NCBI GenBank assembly: GCA_019449415.1
Contig: JAGRPP010000012.1
Coordinates: 36,180-100,179 of the forward strand
DNA length: 64,000 nucleotides
Direction of reading: 5' to 3'
From: Geothrix sp.
GTDB taxonomy: Bacteria; Acidobacteriota; Holophagae; Holophagales; Holophagaceae
Position numbers and translations under genes: made by a program. The notes beneath the pieces were generated by a model. That model saw nothing but the letters and a program-made list of their open reading frames with translations. It was not told the origin of the DNA and searched no databases. This document shows, in pieces, positions 1-9,893 of the stretch (positions within the stretch are counted from its first letter, which is position 1; each line of letters begins with the position of its first letter).

Positions 1-1
1 C

Positions 2-598
2 CTGATGGATGGCTGGGAGGTGCTGAAGGCCCTCAAAGCCGATCCGGTCCTGGAGCCCATCCCGGTCGTGATGCTCACGATCCTCGATGAGGTCGAGCGG
101 GGCTTGGCCCTGGGGGCGGCGGAATACCTCTTCAAGCCCATCGACCGGGCCCAGCTTTCGGGGGTGCTCCTGAAGTTCCAGCCCGCCTCGCCCCCCTTCC
201 AGGTGCTCGTGGTCGAGGACGACCAGGCGACCCAGCACACCCTGCGGCGGATCCTGCTGGCCGAGGGCTGGGAATCCCGCTCGGCCTCCGATGGCGCCGA
301 GGCCCTCGACCTCCTGCGGGAGGGGGTTCCGAACCTGATCCTCCTGGACCTGATGATGCCGGGCATGGACGGCTTCGATTTCCTGGCGGAGAAGCAGGCG
401 AATCCCGAGTGGGCGGGCGTTCCGGTGGTGGTCCTCACCGCCCGTGAACTCGGGACCGCCGAGCAGGAGCGGCTGCGCCGCGGCCAGGTGGCGGCCGTGA
501 TGCAGAAGGGTCTCTACACCAAGGGGGAACTGGTCGAGGAGGTTCAGCGCGCCATCCGCCGGAGTGCCGCCCTGACGCCGGAAGGGGGGCGACCATGA
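2..598 (+). CDS. Multi-receiver response regulator or hybrid kinase, C-terminal part (5' partial)
   Basis: The reading frame is open from the first bases of the window, so the N-terminus lies outside. What remains is the end of one receiver (REC) domain, beginning in the MDGWEVL stretch just after the phosphoacceptor Asp and including the conserved FKP lysine, followed by a second complete REC domain (VLVVEDD acidic pocket, LLDLMMPGMDG phosphoacceptor loop). In the second domain the usual K-P motif is replaced by MQKGLYT. Tandem receivers like this occur in hybrid histidine kinases and multi-REC regulators; which one it is cannot be told from the fragment. Its stop overlaps the next gene by 4 bases, so the three signalling genes at 2-2180 are one operon. 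Confidence 0.85.
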   Translation: MMDGWEVLKALKADPVLEPIPVVMLTILDEVERGLALGAAEYLFKPIDRAQLSGVLLKFQPASPPFQVLVVEDDQATQHTLRRILLAEGWESRSASDGAEALDLLREGVPNLILLDLMMPGMDGFDFLAEKQANPEWAGVPVVVLTARELGTAEQERLRRGQVAAVMQKGLYTKGELVEEVQRAIRRSAALTPEGGRP

Positions 599-975
599 GC
601 CGGATCCTGCTGATCGAGGACAACGAGATGAACCGGGATGCCATCTCCCGGCTGCTGGAGCGCCGCGGGTTCACCCTGCTGACGGCGCCGGATGGCGAGG
701 AGGGGGTGCGCCTTTGCGGCGAAACCTTGCCCGACCTGGTGCTCATGGACCTGGGGCTGCCCGGCATCGATGGATTCGAGGCCACCCGCCGGATCAAGGC
801 TGATCCCGCCACGCAGGGGATTCCGGTGGTGGCCCTGACGGCCCGGGCCCTGACCTCCGACCGGGAGGCGGCCTTCGAGGCCGGATGCGACGATTACGAC
901 ACCAAGCCCGTGGATCTGACCCGGCTGGTGGCGAAGATCCGGCAGCTGCTGGGACGCGAGGGGGATGCGCCATGA
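595..975 (+). CDS. Single-domain response regulator (REC only)
   Basis: This 126-residue protein is a stand-alone receiver domain with no output domain, of the CheY/Spo0F/DivK type. The acidic pair E8-D9, phosphoacceptor D52 (LMDLGLPGIDG) and the conserved lysine in DTKP are all present, so it should be phosphorylated by a histidine kinase and act by protein contact or as a relay intermediate. It overlaps its neighbours by ATGA on both sides (595-598 and 972-975), which implies translational coupling with the receiver protein before it and the REC-histidine kinase after it, its most likely partner. Confidence 0.92.
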   Translation: MSRILLIEDNEMNRDAISRLLERRGFTLLTAPDGEEGVRLCGETLPDLVLMDLGLPGIDGFEATRRIKADPATQGIPVVALTARALTSDREAAFEAGCDDYDTKPVDLTRLVAKIRQLLGREGDAP

Positions 976-2180
976 TCCACGGAAATCCAGCCCGCCTGCT
1001 CGTGGTCGATGACGCGGACTCCAACCGCGAGGTGATGACCCGCATCCTCGAGCGCGACGGCCATGAGGTGGCCACGGCCGTCGATGGTGCCGAGGGGCTG
1101 GCGAAGCTCCGCAGCGGGACCTACGACCTGGTGCTCCTGGATGTGATGATGCCGGGCATCGACGGCATCCAGGTGATCCAGGTCATGCACGAAGATGAGC
1201 GGCTCAAGCGCATCCCCGTGATCATGCTCTCCGCCCTCCACGAACAGGAGACGATCCTGAAGTGCATCCAGCTGGGGGCCCAGGACTACCTGCCGAAACC
1301 CATCAATCAACAGCTCCTCAAGGCCCGCATCGCGGCCTGCCTCGAGAAGAAGCGGCTGCAGGACCTGGAGCAGCAGTACACCCAGCAGGTGGAATCCATC
1401 AGCGCCCAGCTGAAGGCGGCCAATGAGCAGCTCCTTCGCGCCAACCAGCTGAAAAGCCGCTTCCTCGCCACCGCCGCCCACGACCTGAAGAACCCGCTCG
1501 GCGGCATCGTCCTGCTCTCCGACGGCATCCGCATGGAGGCCGAGGCGGGAGGCTCCTACGCCCGCATCGCCACCCAGGCGGGGCGGGTCCACGATGTGGT
1601 CCAGAAGATGGTCCACATCATCAACGGCCTGCTGGATGCCACGGTCCAGGAGGTGGGCGAGGTGAGCCCCTGCTTCGAGATGACCGACTTGGGCGACCTG
1701 ATCCATCGCGTGATCCAGGAAAACGAGCTCTATGCGGCGAGCAAGGACATCCGCCTCCATGGCCCGGCATCCACCGCGAGATGCCAAGGCTCCGTGGACG
1801 GTACGCGGCTGGCCCAGGTCATCGACAACCTCGTGAACAACGCCATCAAGTACTCCCCCAGTGGTCGCGAAGTCCGGGTGGAGCTGGGCCTCCAGATGGC
1901 CGGCGCCGGACGCCGGGCCCGCATCGAAGTGCGCGATCAGGGGCCGGGTTTCACGCCGGCGGACCTGGAACGGGCCTTCGAGCCGTTCCAGCGGCTCTCC
2001 GCCCTTCCCACCGGGGGCGAATACAGCACCGGGCTCGGGCTTTCCATCGTCAAGCAGATGGTCGAGCTGCACGGTGGCCAGGTCTGGATCGAAAGCGAAC
2101 CTGGCCAGGGGGCGGCCTTCGTGGTGGAGATCCCCCTGGTGGAGGAGGGATCTAGGGACAGAGGCCCCCGTCCACATTGA
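972..2180 (+). CDS. REC-histidine kinase (response regulator fused to kinase)
   Basis: A 402-residue cytosolic kinase: receiver domain at about residues 8-122 (D57 in LLDVMMPGIDG, K109), a coiled-coil linker at 125-160, a HisKA dimerisation domain with H170 in AAHDLKNPLGG, then an HATPase_c domain with N box (NLVNNAIKYS), G1 (DQGPGF) and G2 (GLGLSIVKQMVELHGG). There is no membrane segment, so it is driven by phosphorylation of its own receiver or by the upstream RECs and not by an external ligand. The ATG at 972 overlaps the previous stop; an upstream in-frame extension would run through the preceding gene and is not needed. The 3' end overlaps the convergent dehydrogenase gene by 29 bases. 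Confidence 0.92.
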   Translation: MIHGNPARLLVVDDADSNREVMTRILERDGHEVATAVDGAEGLAKLRSGTYDLVLLDVMMPGIDGIQVIQVMHEDERLKRIPVIMLSALHEQETILKCIQLGAQDYLPKPINQQLLKARIAACLEKKRLQDLEQQYTQQVESISAQLKAANEQLLRANQLKSRFLATAAHDLKNPLGGIVLLSDGIRMEAEAGGSYARIATQAGRVHDVVQKMVHIINGLLDATVQEVGEVSPCFEMTDLGDLIHRVIQENELYAASKDIRLHGPASTARCQGSVDGTRLAQVIDNLVNNAIKYSPSGREVRVELGLQMAGAGRRARIEVRDQGPGFTPADLERAFEPFQRLSALPTGGEYSTGLGLSIVKQMVELHGGQVWIESEPGQGAAFVVEIPLVEEGSRDRGPRPH

Positions 2181-2910
2181 TGATCTGCCCGCTCATGTAG
2201 CTGGCCCAATCGGAGCAGAGGAAGGCCACCACGCCCGCCACCTCCTCTGGTTCGCCCTCCCGCTTGAGGATGGTCGGGGCGAGCATCTGCCGGCGGGCCT
2301 CTTCGGGCACATCCTGGGTCAGCTCGGTGTGGATGAGGCCGGGATTCACCGCGTTCACCAGCACGCCGAAGGGCGCCATCTCGCGGGCGAGGCTGCGGGT
2401 GAGGGCGATGACCGCGCCCTTGCTGGCCCCGTAGTTGGTCTGGCCCGCCTTGCCGATGATGCCCGTGGGGCTGACGATGTTGACGATGCGCCCCCACTTG
2501 CGGTTCATCATGCCCCGCACGAAGGCCTTGGTGGCGTAGACGGTGCCGCGGAGGTTCACATTCATGACCTCCTCCCACTTCTCGTCGCCCATAAGGATGA
2601 AGGGGCCATCCTGGCGGGTGCCCGCATTGTTCACGAGGATGTCCACCGGGCCCAGCTCCGCCTTCACGCGGTCGGCGGCGGCTTCGAGCTCCGCCTTCAC
2701 GCGCACATCCGCCAGCACGGCCATGGCCCGGCGGCCCGTGCCGCGGATTTCCTCCGCCACGGCCTCGGCCAGGTCCAGGTTCTTGTGGGCGTGGACCACC
2801 ACATCGGCCCCCCAGCGGGCGAATTCCACGGCAATGGCCCGCCCGATGCCCCGGGAGGACCCGGTGACGAAGGCGATGCGGCCGAGCAGGGGGGGCTGGT
2901 TGAAGGGCAT
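2152..2910 (-). CDS. SDR family oxidoreductase, FabG-like
   Basis: A 252-residue classical short-chain dehydrogenase/reductase. It has the TGSSRGIG NAD(P)-binding motif near residue 16, the NNAG motif, the catalytic Ser-Tyr-Lys set (S in IVNIVSPTG, then YGASK) and the usual C-terminal SGQIINVDGG segment. Length and the ending are those of 3-oxoacyl-ACP reductase FabG, but many SDRs share these features, so the substrate is unknown. I chose the ATG at 2910 (MPFNQPPLL) because it starts the Rossmann fold at the normal distance; an earlier in-frame ATG at 2988 would overlap the divergent gene. The last 29 bases overlap the convergent kinase gene. Confidence 0.88.
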   Translation of the reverse strand: MPFNQPPLLGRIAFVTGSSRGIGRAIAVEFARWGADVVVHAHKNLDLAEAVAEEIRGTGRRAMAVLADVRVKAELEAAADRVKAELGPVDILVNNAGTRQDGPFILMGDEKWEEVMNVNLRGTVYATKAFVRGMMNRKWGRIVNIVSPTGIIGKAGQTNYGASKGAVIALTRSLAREMAPFGVLVNAVNPGLIHTELTQDVPEEARRQMLAPTILKREGEPEEVAGVVAFLCSDWASYMSGQIINVDGGLCP

Positions 2911-2956
2911 GGCAAGATCCAGATGCAACGAATTAGGATGCCGCAGGGGGGGAAGC

Positions 2957-3265
2957 ATGTCCAAGGATCTGGTGAGTCCCGACGCCATGGAGGCCTTCCT
3001 GAAGGCGCACCCCGACTGGGTCGCGCAGGGGGACGCCCACGGCCTGACTCTCCGCAGGCGCTATGTGTTCTCCGCCTATCCTCGCGGCCTCGGGTTCGTG
3101 GTGGCAGCCGCCGAACATGCCGAGAAGGTGGATCACCATCCTGACCTCACCCTCGGCTACCGCTGGGTGGTGGCCGTCCTCACTACCCATGTCAGCCTCG
3201 GGGTCACCCAGCGGGACCTGGATCTGGCCGAGGCGCTGGACCGGTTGTACCAGGAGCACATCTAG
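2957..3265 (+). CDS. phhB: Pterin-4a-carbinolamine dehydratase
   Basis: A 102-residue protein of the PCD/DCoH family, which dehydrates 4a-hydroxytetrahydrobiopterin formed by aromatic amino acid hydroxylases. The family signature is clear: EKVDHHPDL, then a hydrophobic strand, TTHVSLGVTQRD and the LAEALD helix; the active-site histidines are in HHP and TTH. The ATG at 2957 follows a purine-rich GGGGGGAAG ribosome site. It is divergent from the SDR gene with 46 bases between starts. No aromatic hydroxylase lies in the window, so the partner enzyme, or an alternative role in molybdopterin metabolism proposed for some bacterial homologues, is open. Confidence 0.9.
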   Translation: MSKDLVSPDAMEAFLKAHPDWVAQGDAHGLTLRRRYVFSAYPRGLGFVVAAAEHAEKVDHHPDLTLGYRWVVAVLTTHVSLGVTQRDLDLAEALDRLYQEHI

Positions 3266-3291
3266 GGTCCGTTTCCCGGGCCGTTCCCCAG

Positions 3292-3747
3292 CTACCGCAC
3301 CGGCGATCCGTGGGGTGGCTGCCGGTTGAAGCGCTCCTGGAGGGACCGCACCTTGACCGAGTCCAGCCACTGAGGTTGGCTGGGGTCGCTCATCATGAAT
3401 TCGCCCAGCTCGATGGCGCCGTGGCTGAACGGGGGGACCGCCAGGGCCCGGTTCAGGCGGGCCCGGAAGTCCCCGAGGAACAGGCGGAAGGCCCGGTGGC
3501 GGGGAGGCTCCTGGAGGGCGATGTCCCACACCTCCACCGTGGCTTCGGGGGCAAGCCGCGAGACGGGCGGCAGCGGCCGGGGAGGGCTCCCGAGCAGCAG
3601 TCCGTCCCAGCAACCCCGCGGGGCCAGGTGGATCCCCGCCATGGGGTCGCCACCCAGCTCCGTCCGCACATCCAGGGCCAAGCTGAGGGCCGGCGGTTCC
3701 TGGGCGGCCAGGGCCAGCGGGAGCAGAAGGCAGGACAGGGCGTTCAT
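3292..3747 (-). CDS. Hypothetical secreted protein
   Basis: A 151-residue protein I do not recognise. It starts with a short hydrophobic segment (MNALSCLLLPLALAAQ) that looks like a signal peptide with cleavage around A15, so it is probably exported. The rest has no cysteine pair, metal motif or repeat that I can place; the middle is rich in proline and hydrophobic residues (PEATVEVWDIALQEPP). It follows the RluA-type gene by 44 bases on the same strand and may be transcribed with it. The coding frame is supported by the signal peptide and amino-acid composition only. Confidence 0.6.
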   Translation of the reverse strand: MNALSCLLLPLALAAQEPPALSLALDVRTELGGDPMAGIHLAPRGCWDGLLLGSPPRPLPPVSRLAPEATVEVWDIALQEPPRHRAFRLFLGDFRARLNRALAVPPFSHGAIELGEFMMSDPSQPQWLDSVKVRSLQERFNRQPPHGSPVR

Positions 3748-3791
3748 GGGATCAAGGAGATCACGAACGGGGTGAGGCGGGGCTTCCGGGG

Positions 3792-5624
3792 TTAGGGTTT
3801 CCGCGGCTTGGGCTTTCCCGTCCGGGGCGCGGGCTTGCGCGAGGGACGGTCGGCGGGGCCTTCCCGGCGGGGGCTGGAAGGACGGTCCGCAGCGCCGAAG
3901 GTTCGCCGGGGCCGGGCCTCGCCGTCCTCACGGTGGGGGCGGGCGGGACGATCATTCGGGCCGGAGGGCCGACGGGGTCTTGCCTCGCCGTCCTGGCGCC
4001 GAGGCCGGGCGGGACGGTCCGCGGCACCGAAGCTGCGGCGGGGGCGTTCGTCTTCACCCTCGCGGCGGGGCCGGGCGGGGCGGTCGTTCGGGCCAGAGGG
4101 CCGGTGGGGGCGGGCATCGCCATCCTCGCGCCGGGGGCGGGAGGGACGGTCTGCGCTGCCAAAGGTGCGGCGGGGGCGCTCGTCGTCGCCATCGCGGCGG
4201 GGCCGGGCGGGACGGTCGCTCGGGCCGGAGGGCCGGTGGGGGCGGGCATCGCCATCCTCACGCCGGGGGCGGGAGGGACGGTCTGTGCTGCCAAAGGTAC
4301 GGCGGGGGCGTTCGTCGTCACCCTCGCGGCGGGGCCGGGCGGGGCGGTCGTTCGGGCCGGAGGGCCGATGGGGGCGGGTGTCGCCGTCCTCGCGCCGGGG
4401 GCGGGAGGGACGGTCTGCGCTGCCAAAGGTACGGCGGGGGCGTTCGTCTTCACCCTCCCGACGGGGCGCAGACGGCCGGTCCCCGGGGGTGAAGGGCCGG
4501 CGGGGCCGGGCATTGCCATCCTCGCGCCGGGGGCGCATGGGGCGGGCGGGCGCACCCTCCTGCTCGTCGTAGCGCTTGGCGCGGGCCACGCGCTTGAGCT
4601 TGTGGTCGCGACTCTCCGTGGGCTGGAAGATGCCCTCCTCGCCCTTCACGCCGGTGCTGGCGCGAACGATGCGGGCCTGGTTGCGCAGGGCCTTGAGGGC
4701 GGCTTCCATGTCCGCGGGCATGGGGGCGGTGACAGTGACCTGCTCCTCGGTGACGGGATGCTTGAAGCCCAGCAGCTCGGCATGCAGGGCCTGGCGGTCG
4801 AGCAGGGGGCTCTCCACACCGTAGACCTGGTCGCCCAGCAGGGGATAGCCCCGGTCGGCGAACTGCACGCGGATCTGGTTGCGGCGGCCCGTCTCCAGCT
4901 TCACTTCCACCACGGTATGGCCCGGCAGGCGCTCGATGACGCGGTAGTGGGTCACGGCCTCCTTGGCGCCGGCGGGCATGCGCTTGCCGCCGCCAGGACC
5001 CTTGCGGACCGTGGCTACGGACATCTTCAGGGACTTGGCGTGCTCAATGAGATGCCCCGCCAGGGTGCCGCTGTTCTCGGGCAGTTCACCCACGAGGATC
5101 GCGAAATAGACCCGCTGGAGGCGGTGCAGCTCGAAATGCTTCTTCAGGCCGTGGAGGGCCTCGGGGGTTTTGGCGAAGACCAGCACGCCACTGGTGAAGC
5201 GGTCGAGGCGGTGCACGATGTAGAGGTTGAAGCGCTTGAAGCCGCGGCGGCGGTAGGATTCGGTGATGGCCTCGGCCAGGCTGGGTTCGCCCGGCTTTTC
5301 CGCCGGCACGGTGAGCAGGCCCGCGGGCTTGAACACGAAGAGCAGGTGGGTGTCCTCCCACAGCGCTTCATAGGGGCCGGCCTGGAGCTTGCGGGCGGGG
5401 GGCAGCACTTCGTAGGTTTGTTCGGGATCGAAGGCCACCTTGACCTTGTCGCCGACCTTGAGCCGCTGACCGTGCTTCTCGGCCAGCTGGTCGTTCACGG
5501 TCACGCAGCGGCCATCGATGAAACCCTTGGCCTGGCGGTGGCTGATCACCATCACCTTGTGCAGTTCCGAAGCCAGGGCCGCGCCTTCGTGCTCCGCCTG
5601 CCATTCCCGTTCGATGCGTGCCAT
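3792..5624 (-). CDS. RluA-family pseudouridine synthase with long repetitive basic tail
   Basis: A 610-residue protein. Residues 1-70 resemble an S4 RNA-binding domain; residues 85-310 are the RluA catalytic domain with HRLDRFTSG, where D141 is the catalytic aspartate that attacks uridine in rRNA or tRNA, and the RRNQIRVQF and LLGDQVYG motifs. Normal family members end near residue 320. Here a linker is followed from residue 360 by ten 22-residue tandem units and a short basic tail, about 250 residues of Arg/Pro/Asp/Glu low complexity, predicted disordered. The ATG at 5624 has a GGAGGG site seven bases upstream; longer in-frame starts up to 5675 lack this. Which uridine it modifies cannot be read from sequence. 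Confidence 0.9.
   Translation of the reverse strand: MARIEREWQAEHEGAALASELHKVMVISHRQAKGFIDGRCVTVNDQLAEKHGQRLKVGDKVKVAFDPEQTYEVLPPARKLQAGPYEALWEDTHLLFVFKPAGLLTVPAEKPGEPSLAEAITESYRRRGFKRFNLYIVHRLDRFTSGVLVFAKTPEALHGLKKHFELHRLQRVYFAILVGELPENSGTLAGHLIEHAKSLKMSVATVRKGPGGGKRMPAGAKEAVTHYRVIERLPGHTVVEVKLETGRRNQIRVQFADRGYPLLGDQVYGVESPLLDRQALHAELLGFKHPVTEEQVTVTAPMPADMEAALKALRNQARIVRASTGVKGEEGIFQPTESRDHKLKRVARAKRYDEQEGAPARPMRPRREDGNARPRRPFTPGDRPSAPRREGEDERPRRTFGSADRPSRPRREDGDTRPHRPSGPNDRPARPRREGDDERPRRTFGSTDRPSRPRREDGDARPHRPSGPSDRPARPRRDGDDERPRRTFGSADRPSRPRREDGDARPHRPSGPNDRPARPRREGEDERPRRSFGAADRPARPRRQDGEARPRRPSGPNDRPARPHREDGEARPRRTFGAADRPSSPRREGPADRPSRKPAPRTGKPKPRKP
3888..4547 (-). repeat. Ten in-frame 66-bp tandem repeats coding for 22-residue units
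   Basis: Ten consecutive 22-residue units (pattern DRPxRPRRExxxxRPxRxxG plus two residues) lie in the 3' part of the pseudouridine synthase gene. Odd and even units differ (one ends in SGPN, the other in TFGSA or similar), so the higher-order period is 44 residues or 132 bases. The units in the middle are nearly identical at DNA level, which suggests recent expansion by slippage or unequal recombination. A degenerate eleventh unit runs into the C-terminus. Confidence 0.9.
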
Positions 5625-5707
5625 GGCAACGCCCTCCGTCATCGCCCAGCATCCTTGCAAACGCCAAGCGGACACCTAGCAGATCACGGAAAGGCCTTGA
5701 TGCCTAA

Positions 5708-5740
5708 CGAAAAGGGAGCGGCATGGCCGCTCCCTTTTCG
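5708..5740 (-). terminator. Rho-independent terminator of the M16 peptidase gene
   Basis: A perfect 15-base stem (arm CGAAAAGGGAGCGGC, loop of three bases) lies 15 bases past the stop of the M16 gene. The lower stem supplies the A and U tracts. It separates this transcript from the pseudouridine synthase gene downstream. Confidence 0.8.
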
Positions 5741-5754
5741 ACGGAACGAGGGCG

Positions 5755-8601
<2,847 letters not shown>

Positions 8602-8684
8602 GAGACCTCCAGGTTGGGAAAGATTCCGCAGGGGGAAGGCCCCAGCATACGAGGGGTCTTGGGCCGCCGGGCTGTTAAGAATTG

Positions 8685-9296
8685 TTAAGAAGGGGCCAGC
8701 AGGGTCTGGAGCCGCATCTGCCAGGCGGTTCTCAAGTCGTCCAATTTCATTCCTTTGCCCCGATTGGGTGCTCCCTGCAGCAGGCCCTGGGCACTGGGAT
8801 GCGGCAGGGCCTGGAGGTCAAAGGTGGGGGCTTCGGGCAGACGGCTGAGCACCCACTCCGCACGCTTGCCAAAGGCGATGACCCGCAGGGGGGAAGGGCT
8901 TCCTGCCGCGGCCCGGGCCAGTTCCGCCGCCAGCCGGGCGAGGTTGGCGGGAGCCAGCAGGTCCTTATTGGAAGGCGCATGGAAGTGCTCGCCATCCTTG
9001 GTGGGGCAGGCCGGGTAGGCGTTGCTGAGGGCCGTGCCGAGGAGCCTCGGTCTCAGGCCCAGGGCCTTGAAGCGGGCGCCGTCCCAGTCCTCCCAGGCCG
9101 CCCCGGGCACCTCGGCCCGGCCCGTGGCGGCCAGGGCGCGGTAGACGGTGATGCCCGCGCCATCGCCCCAGAAGGGGATGCCGGACTGATCCGCCCCCCG
9201 CGGGCCCGGGGCCTCGCCGAAGAGCATCACGGACACCGGACCAGCCTCAGGGAAGAGGGCGGGAACCGCATGACCACGGATGCGAGCCGGGATCAA
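8685..9296 (-). CDS. Uracil-DNA glycosylase superfamily protein
   Basis: About 203 residues. The segment FGEAPGPRGADQSGIPFWG matches motif 1 of the uracil-DNA glycosylase fold (GEAPG with the catalytic-region residues), and LPHPSAQG matches the HPS-type motif 2 loop, so a role in base-excision repair is likely. It lacks an obvious Fe-S cysteine cluster, so it is not a typical family 4 enzyme. I place the start at the TTG at 9296, which overlaps the previous stop as TTGA and is preceded by AAGGAAGGG; an ATG at 9365 is possible but would overlap the upstream gene by 73 bases. Third gene of the M13-isochorismatase operon. Confidence 0.72.
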   Translation of the reverse strand: MIPARIRGHAVPALFPEAGPVSVMLFGEAPGPRGADQSGIPFWGDGAGITVYRALAATGRAEVPGAAWEDWDGARFKALGLRPRLLGTALSNAYPACPTKDGEHFHAPSNKDLLAPANLARLAAELARAAAGSPSPLRVIAFGKRAEWVLSRLPEAPTFDLQALPHPSAQGLLQGAPNRGKGMKLDDLRTAWQMRLQTLLAPS

Positions 9297-9883
9297 CCCG
9301 GCTGCCCTTCCTTCATCAGCGCCGACAGCGCCTTGAACTGGGGGTGGTTCTTGTCGTGGGCCCACTCGAAGGCCACGGACTCGTGGTTGGTGATCGTGGC
9401 CCCGGCGGCGGCCATGCGGTCCAGGGCGTGCTTCCGGTACTCCTCTCCCCGGCCGCTGATGGCATCCCAGCAGAGGTGCACCTCGTGCCCTGAGGCCAGG
9501 AGTTCGAGCACGGTCTGCATGACGCAGACATGGGCCTCGATGCCCGCGACGACGATCTGGCGCTTCGGGGGAGGAAGCCCCGGCCGGGCTTGTTGAAGGA
9601 GGGACTCGAAGCCCGCGTCCCCGCAGCAGCCGAAGGCCGTCTTCTCCAAGAAGAAGGTCGGGGTGGACAACCCGTCGTAGGCCTCGCGGATGCTCGTTTC
9701 CGTGGGGCCGATGCCCTTGGGGTACTGCTCCGTCAGCACCACCGGCACCGAGAAGAGGTCCGCCAGCCTCAGCAGGCGCCGGGTGGTCTCCAGCACCAGG
9801 GCCGGTCGTTGCACCATGTGGACGAGCTTGCCCTGCAGGTCGATGACCACGAGGATGCTGCGGCTGGAATCGAGAAGGGGCAT
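9293..9883 (-). CDS. Isochorismatase-family cysteine hydrolase
   Basis: A 196-residue alpha/beta hydrolase of the isochorismatase/nicotinamidase superfamily. The catalytic triad is visible: D15 (VVIDLQGKL), K81 (FLEKTAFGCCGD) and C120 (GIEAHVCVMQT). The pattern resembles the YcaC subgroup, whose physiological substrates are mostly unknown, so no substrate is assigned. There is no signal peptide; it acts in the cytosol. GGAGG lies upstream of the ATG. It begins 10 bases after the M13 peptidase stop and overlaps the glycosylase gene at its end, so all three are probably one operon although the functions are unrelated. Confidence 0.88.
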   Translation of the reverse strand: MPLLDSSRSILVVIDLQGKLVHMVQRPALVLETTRRLLRLADLFSVPVVLTEQYPKGIGPTETSIREAYDGLSTPTFFLEKTAFGCCGDAGFESLLQQARPGLPPPKRQIVVAGIEAHVCVMQTVLELLASGHEVHLCWDAISGRGEEYRKHALDRMAAAGATITNHESVAFEWAHDKNHPQFKALSALMKEGQPG

Positions 9884-9893
9884 GGGGATCCTC

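Noticed and set aside
3888..4547. CRISPR array suspected from regular 66-bp repeats
   Set aside because: There are no spacers; the repeats are contiguous and in frame with a protein.
8671..8690. GTTAAGAA direct repeats near 8671-8690 as an operator
   Set aside because: The two copies are close to the glycosylase stop and only eight bases long; AT-rich coincidence is as likely.
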